Assembly: GCA_013152615.1 (NCBI GenBank)
Contig: JAADGA010000042.1
Location: 1-8,894 of the forward strand
Direction: 5' to 3'
Length of the DNA: 8,894 nucleotides
Origin: Alphaproteobacteria bacterium
Lineage (GTDB): Bacteria > Pseudomonadota > Alphaproteobacteria > Sphingomonadales > Emcibacteraceae
Notes under the pieces: generated by a model
What the model was told of the DNA's origin: nothing
The model's database searches: none
What the model saw: the letters and a program-made list of their open reading frames with translations, nothing else
Made by a program: the position numbers and the translations under genes
Part shown: one piece after another, positions 6,229 to 8,894 of the stretch
How the letters are laid out: each line of letters opens with the position of its first letter
Position numbering within the stretch: position 1 is the first letter of the stretch

Positions 6229-6441
6229 TCACCGCCCCTGATTCGGCTTAAGGCCTTTGGTGGTGTGATTGGCGTTGACGACGTCCGGCAACAGGCCTTT
6301 CGGCAGATTTTCCAGAGATTTTTCCGTATTTGGCCCGGCGGGTCCGTTATCAAAGACATAATCCTTGTTGCCGGAACAACCGGAGAGGAGGCTTACGATC
6401 AATCCGGTAAATATTATTGCGGCAAGGTTGTTTCTGGTCAT
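6229..6441 (-). CDS. Small putative lipoprotein, function unknown
   Basis: A 70-residue protein with a type II signal peptide: MTRNN, a hydrophobic segment (LAAIIFTGLIVSLL), and lipobox LSGC with lipidated C22. The following Ser does not match inner-membrane retention, so an outer-membrane location is likely. The mature part is about 49 residues, rich in Gly, Asn and Pro, with LPKGLLPDVVNANHTTKGLKP, and shows no catalytic pattern. I do not recognise the family. An ATG two codons earlier (6447) is equally possible; GGA sits 7 nt before 6441. The frame stays open to 6528 through a TTG, but that extension would bury the signal peptide. It converges on the djlA-like gene 38 bp away. Confidence 0.65.
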   Translation of the reverse strand: MTRNNLAAIIFTGLIVSLLSGCSGNKDYVFDNGPAGPNTEKSLENLPKGLLPDVVNANHTTKGLKPNQGR

Positions 6442-6634
6442 ATCCATATCCAGTGGCGGCTTGAGGTCATTTTTCAGCAATGTGCCCGAGTTTTCCCCGG
6501 AAGGCAAGAACCGGATTATTTTTATCAAAAATCATCCGGTTTACGGGCCAACTTTAAAGAAGTAGAAAAATAATTCTGGCTGAAGCGGATTTTTTGCTGT
6601 TTTTCGGCAGCGCTTTGAGTTATTTTGCCGTCAT

Positions 6635-7032
<398 letters not shown>

Positions 7033-7064
7033 TAATTTTATCACCGGATTTCCTTCGGATATTC

Positions 7065-7090
7065 GAGTACTGGTACTACTCCAGTATCTC
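7065..7090. terminator. Imperfect hairpin after rnpB, possible transcript end
   Basis: GAG-TACTGG (7065-7073) can pair with CCAGTA-CTC (7081-7090, one bulged T) around a 7-nt loop TACTACT. It lies 33 bp beyond the RNase P RNA and is followed by TTCAG, not a T-run. It also abuts the 11-bp repeat array, so it may end transcripts from either side. Evidence is weak. Confidence 0.25.
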
Positions 7091-7134
7091 TTCAGAATCC
7101 CTCCAGAATCCCTTTAGAATCCCTTTAGAATCTC
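7077..7134. repeat. Tandem array of 11-bp units overlapping a stop codon
   Basis: On the minus strand the array reads as ATTCTAAAGGG (7131-7121), ATTCTAAAGGG (7120-7110), ATTCTGGAGGG (7109-7099), ATTCTGAAGAG (7098-7088) and a decayed fifth unit ATACTGGAGTA (7087-7077). The first unit contains the last codon and TAA stop of the 83-residue protein gene. The period of 11 is not a multiple of three, so the stop is not repeated in one frame. Confidence 0.85.
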
Positions 7135-7376
7135 TGGCCCGGGGATTTGGTAAATTCATATTCTTTCAATTCAATTATTCTATCGACGACAAAGCCCTTG
7201 CGCTCGGGATATTTCCTGTGGGCCTGCCTGACAGCATCGTCTTCGGTTTCCCCGTCATAAGTGAAATAATGCAGGTTCACCCAGTCGCGGCTGAAATTTG
7301 GATGTTCTTTATTCTGTTTATCTGTGTCCCGAACCTGCTGGTTATAGATAGAAACTTCAAAATGTCTGGTACTCAT
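7125..7376 (-). CDS. Uncharacterised 83-residue protein
   Basis: A small soluble protein without signal peptide or membrane segment. The N-terminal strand RHFEVSIYNQQVRD is followed by a charged stretch, then DWVNLHYFTYDGETEDDAVRQAHRKYPERKGFVVDRIIEL (31-70). This reads as a strand, a helix with regular acidic and basic residues, and a strand ending GFVVDRI, compatible with a small alpha-beta fold. I have a general memory of similar hypothetical proteins in alphaproteobacteria (HY-x-x-V plus GFVI near the C-terminus), but no function. AGGAG (minus strand, 7392-7388) lies 11 nt before the ATG, supporting the start and a real gene. The stop codon lies in the first unit of an 11-bp tandem array. 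Confidence 0.75.
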   Translation of the reverse strand: MSTRHFEVSIYNQQVRDTDKQNKEHPNFSRDWVNLHYFTYDGETEDDAVRQAHRKYPERKGFVVDRIIELKEYEFTKSPGQRF

Positions 7377-7447
7377 TAGATTTTACTCTCCTGATAATAT
7401 AAGAAAAACCGGGTTACTGTTGACTATACTCACGGGGGTTACGCTAT

Positions 7448-7466
7448 TTGATTCTACTTGATTCTA
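7448..7466 (+). repeat. Two direct copies of TTGATTCTA
   Basis: Copies at 7448-7456 and 7458-7466 are spaced one helical turn (10 bp) apart. They lie about 70 bp upstream of the minus-strand 83-residue gene. The core GATTCTA is the inverted form of TAGAATC, which occurs in the 11-bp array at the other end of that gene. Confidence 0.55.
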
Positions 7467-7639
7467 TTTAATTTGAATTTAATAATTCATAAAATATGAT
7501 TTAATAACAGCCATTTTATCTGTTGCTGATTTTCAGGCTGCGGCCCCCCGGCAGAGTGATCCGGCAATATCTGGATAACAGCAGTTCCGGCTGATGTTGC
7601 GGGGATTGTTGCGGCTGTGTTCCGGTACGGATTGAAAAG

Positions 7640-7668
7640 CTGACAGCGCCGGAAAAAACCTGTATCTT
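7640..7668 (+). promoter_or_regulatory. Probable sigma-70 promoter of the dipeptidyl peptidase gene
   Basis: CTGACA (7640-7645) and TATCTT (7663-7668) are separated by 17 bp, predicting a start near 7675 and a leader of about 40 nt. A perfect palindrome, TGAGT-TAT-ACTCA (7670-7682), covers the predicted start and could be an operator. Evidence is positional only. Confidence 0.5.
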
Positions 7669-7713
7669 CTGAGTTATACTCAAAATAATTCCATAAAAAT
7701 GCCGGAATAATTT

Positions 7714-8894
7714 ATGTCAATATTGAAATTCTGCCTTTGCCTGCTCGCCGCCGCTGGCCTCTTCGTTGCCCCGTCATATGGACAACAGGCCGCCCCCGGT
7801 ACTATACCTGCGAAAAAATTAACGATCAAACGCATTACCTCAAGCCCGGCCCTTGCCGGCAGTTCGCCGCGTAATGTCAAATTCTCTCCGGACGGGACGC
7901 GGGTGACCTTTCTGCGGCCGAGTGCGACGGACTATAAACAGCTTGATCTGTGGGAGTATAACCTGCACGACAAAACCACCCGGCTGCTGGTGGCGGCATC
8001 GTCAATCGTTAAGGGGGTTGAGCAGCTCTCGCAGGTGGAACGTGCCCGGCGCGAGCGGATGCGGATCACTGATACCGGTATAGTCTCCTACAGCTGGTCA
8101 CGTGATGGCCGTAAATTGCTGTTTCCGCTTGGCGGCGATTTATACCAGTATCAACTGGCCAGCGGCAAGGTTGACCGGCTGACTCATTCGCCGGAATATG
8201 AGACTGACAGCCGCTTTTCACCGCAGGGCAATTATATCTCCTATATCCTGAATTTTAATATCCATGTCGTCAATGTTCATACCGGCCGCGATCGCACCTT
8301 AACCAGATCACGAACCTCAACCATTAAAAACGGCAGTGCTGATTTTATCGCGATGGAGGAACTCGACCGGGATACCGGTTACTGGTGGTCCGGAAATGAG
8401 AAATATATTGCCTTCATTCAATTTGATGAAGCCCCGGTGGAGATTGGCCAGCGTTACGAGATCAACCGCAACGGCTTTAAGCTGCTGCAAGAGCGCTATC
8501 CGCGCGCCGGCACCCATAATGTGACGGTGAGGCTCGGCATTATGACGGTAAAGACCGGGCGGGTAAAATGGGTTGATCTGGGTAAAAACAAGGATATTTA
8601 TCTGGCGCGGGTAAAATGGGTGCCGGATAACAGCGGCATTTTCTTTCAGCGGCTTAACCGCCAGCAGAACCGGCTCGACCTGATTTTCGCCGATGCCGAA
8701 ACCGCTAAAATCCGGCCGATATTGACCGAAAGGGCGAAATACTGGATTAATCTGCAGCATACCCTAAAATTTATCGACAAGGGCCGGAAATTTTTATGGG
8801 GTTCGGAACGCAGCGGTTATAACCAGCTGTATTATTACACTACGTCCAATGGCCGGTTGATCGGTCAGCTGACCGCTGGCAACTGGGTGGTGTC
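7714..8894 (+). CDS. DPP IV-like prolyl dipeptidyl peptidase (family S9), N-terminal part (3' end outside window)
   Basis: The first 393 codons of an exported serine peptidase. Family members release X-Pro dipeptides from peptide N-termini; in Gram-negative bacteria they are usually periplasmic. Residues 1-23 form a Sec signal peptide (MSILKFCLCLLAAAGLFVAPSYG). The rest is the DPP IV N-terminal beta-propeller with repeated blade motifs such as VKFSPDGTRVTFLR (55-68), YSWSRDGRKLLFPLGGDLY (126-144), SRFSPQGNYISYI (166-178) and VKWVPDNSGIFFQRL (300-314). The hallmark is the double glutamate E215-E216 in AMEELDRDTGYWW, which corresponds to the Glu pair that holds the substrate N-terminus in human DPP4. 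The alpha/beta-hydrolase domain with the Ser-Asp-His triad would lie beyond the edge. The ATG has GGA 7 nt upstream and places the signal peptide correctly. The frame is open with no interruption. No neighbour suggests a specific substrate. Confidence 0.93.
   Translation, partial: MSILKFCLCLLAAAGLFVAPSYGQQAAPGTIPAKKLTIKRITSSPALAGSSPRNVKFSPDGTRVTFLRPSATDYKQLDLWEYNLHDKTTRLLVAASSIVKGVEQLSQVERARRERMRITDTGIVSYSWSRDGRKLLFPLGGDLYQYQLASGKVDRLTHSPEYETDSRFSPQGNYISYILNFNIHVVNVHTGRDRTLTRSRTSTIKNGSADFIAMEELDRDTGYWWSGNEKYIAFIQFDEAPVEIGQRYEINRNGFKLLQERYPRAGTHNVTVRLGIMTVKTGRVKWVDLGKNKDIYLARVKWVPDNSGIFFQRLNRQQNRLDLIFADAETAKIRPILTERAKYWINLQHTLKFIDKGRKFLWGSERSGYNQLYYYTTSNGRLIGQLTAGNWVV

Larger units (their letters stand above)
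7377..7713. other. Intergenic spacer, AT-rich on the left, no gene seen
   Basis: It holds the ribosome binding site of the minus-strand gene (7388-7392), two direct copies of TTGATTCTA (7448-7456 and 7458-7466), and an AT-rich block (about 7444-7512) that could carry promoters. A GC-richer part (7530-7630) has two copies of GTTGCGG 12 bp apart and a weak stem ATCCGG/CTGGAT, followed by the promoter of the peptidase gene. A plus-strand TTGACT (7420-7425) has only a poor -10 (CTATTT, 7444-7449). I see no open frame with a ribosome binding site and no recognised RNA. Confidence 0.5.

Noticed and set aside
8317..8760. 147-codon minus-strand frame
   Set aside because: It is the antisense of the DPP IV-like peptidase, whose propeller motifs and double-Glu motif read cleanly on the plus strand.

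Overview
The window looks like ordinary chromosomal DNA of an alphaproteobacterium. The evidence is two tRNA genes with encoded CCA and alphaproteobacterial-type bodies, a bacterial type A RNase P RNA, a RecJ C-terminus, a DjlA-type co-chaperone and a periplasmic S9-family dipeptidyl peptidase. Base composition is moderate in GC with AT-rich spacers. Genus cannot be fixed from this sequence. I see no phage, IS element, CRISPR array, toxin-antitoxin pair or defence cluster.

Layout, left to right. The 3' end of recJ (to 755) is followed by a promoter and two tRNA genes, Glu(TTC) and Met(CAT). A stretch of about 700 bp without a convincing gene follows and ends in the promoter of a CLC-type chloride channel/transporter with a C-terminal CBS-like tail (1749-3452). 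A minus-strand secreted protein of unknown function (3497-4222) is divergent from a small SLT-type lytic transglycosylase lipoprotein (4362-4976). That gene converges on a minus-strand antibiotic biosynthesis monooxygenase (ABM)-fold protein (5070-5393). The ABM gene is divergent from a djlA-like co-chaperone gene (5465-6190), which converges on a small minus-strand lipoprotein (6229-6441). Then come the RNase P RNA gene (about 6635-7032, plus strand), an 83-residue uncharacterised minus-strand protein (7125-7376), an AT-rich spacer, and the first 393 codons of a DPP IV-like peptidase running off the right edge (7714-8894).

Most genes are separate transcription units facing different ways, so no operon or pathway is evident. 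A loose theme is the cell envelope: two lipoproteins, a secreted protein, a peptidoglycan lyase, a membrane CLC protein, a probably membrane-anchored co-chaperone and an exported peptidase.

The least ordinary features are small. Two unrelated minus-strand genes end inside short tandem repeats (4 x 21 bp and 4-5 x 11 bp) whose first unit contains the stop codon. In the 21-bp array the unit is seven codons, so the final codons and stop recur in frame. The CLC protein keeps the gating glutamate but has leucine where CLC antiporters have the internal proton glutamate. The stop codon of the djlA-like gene lies inside a perfect 11-bp hairpin stem.
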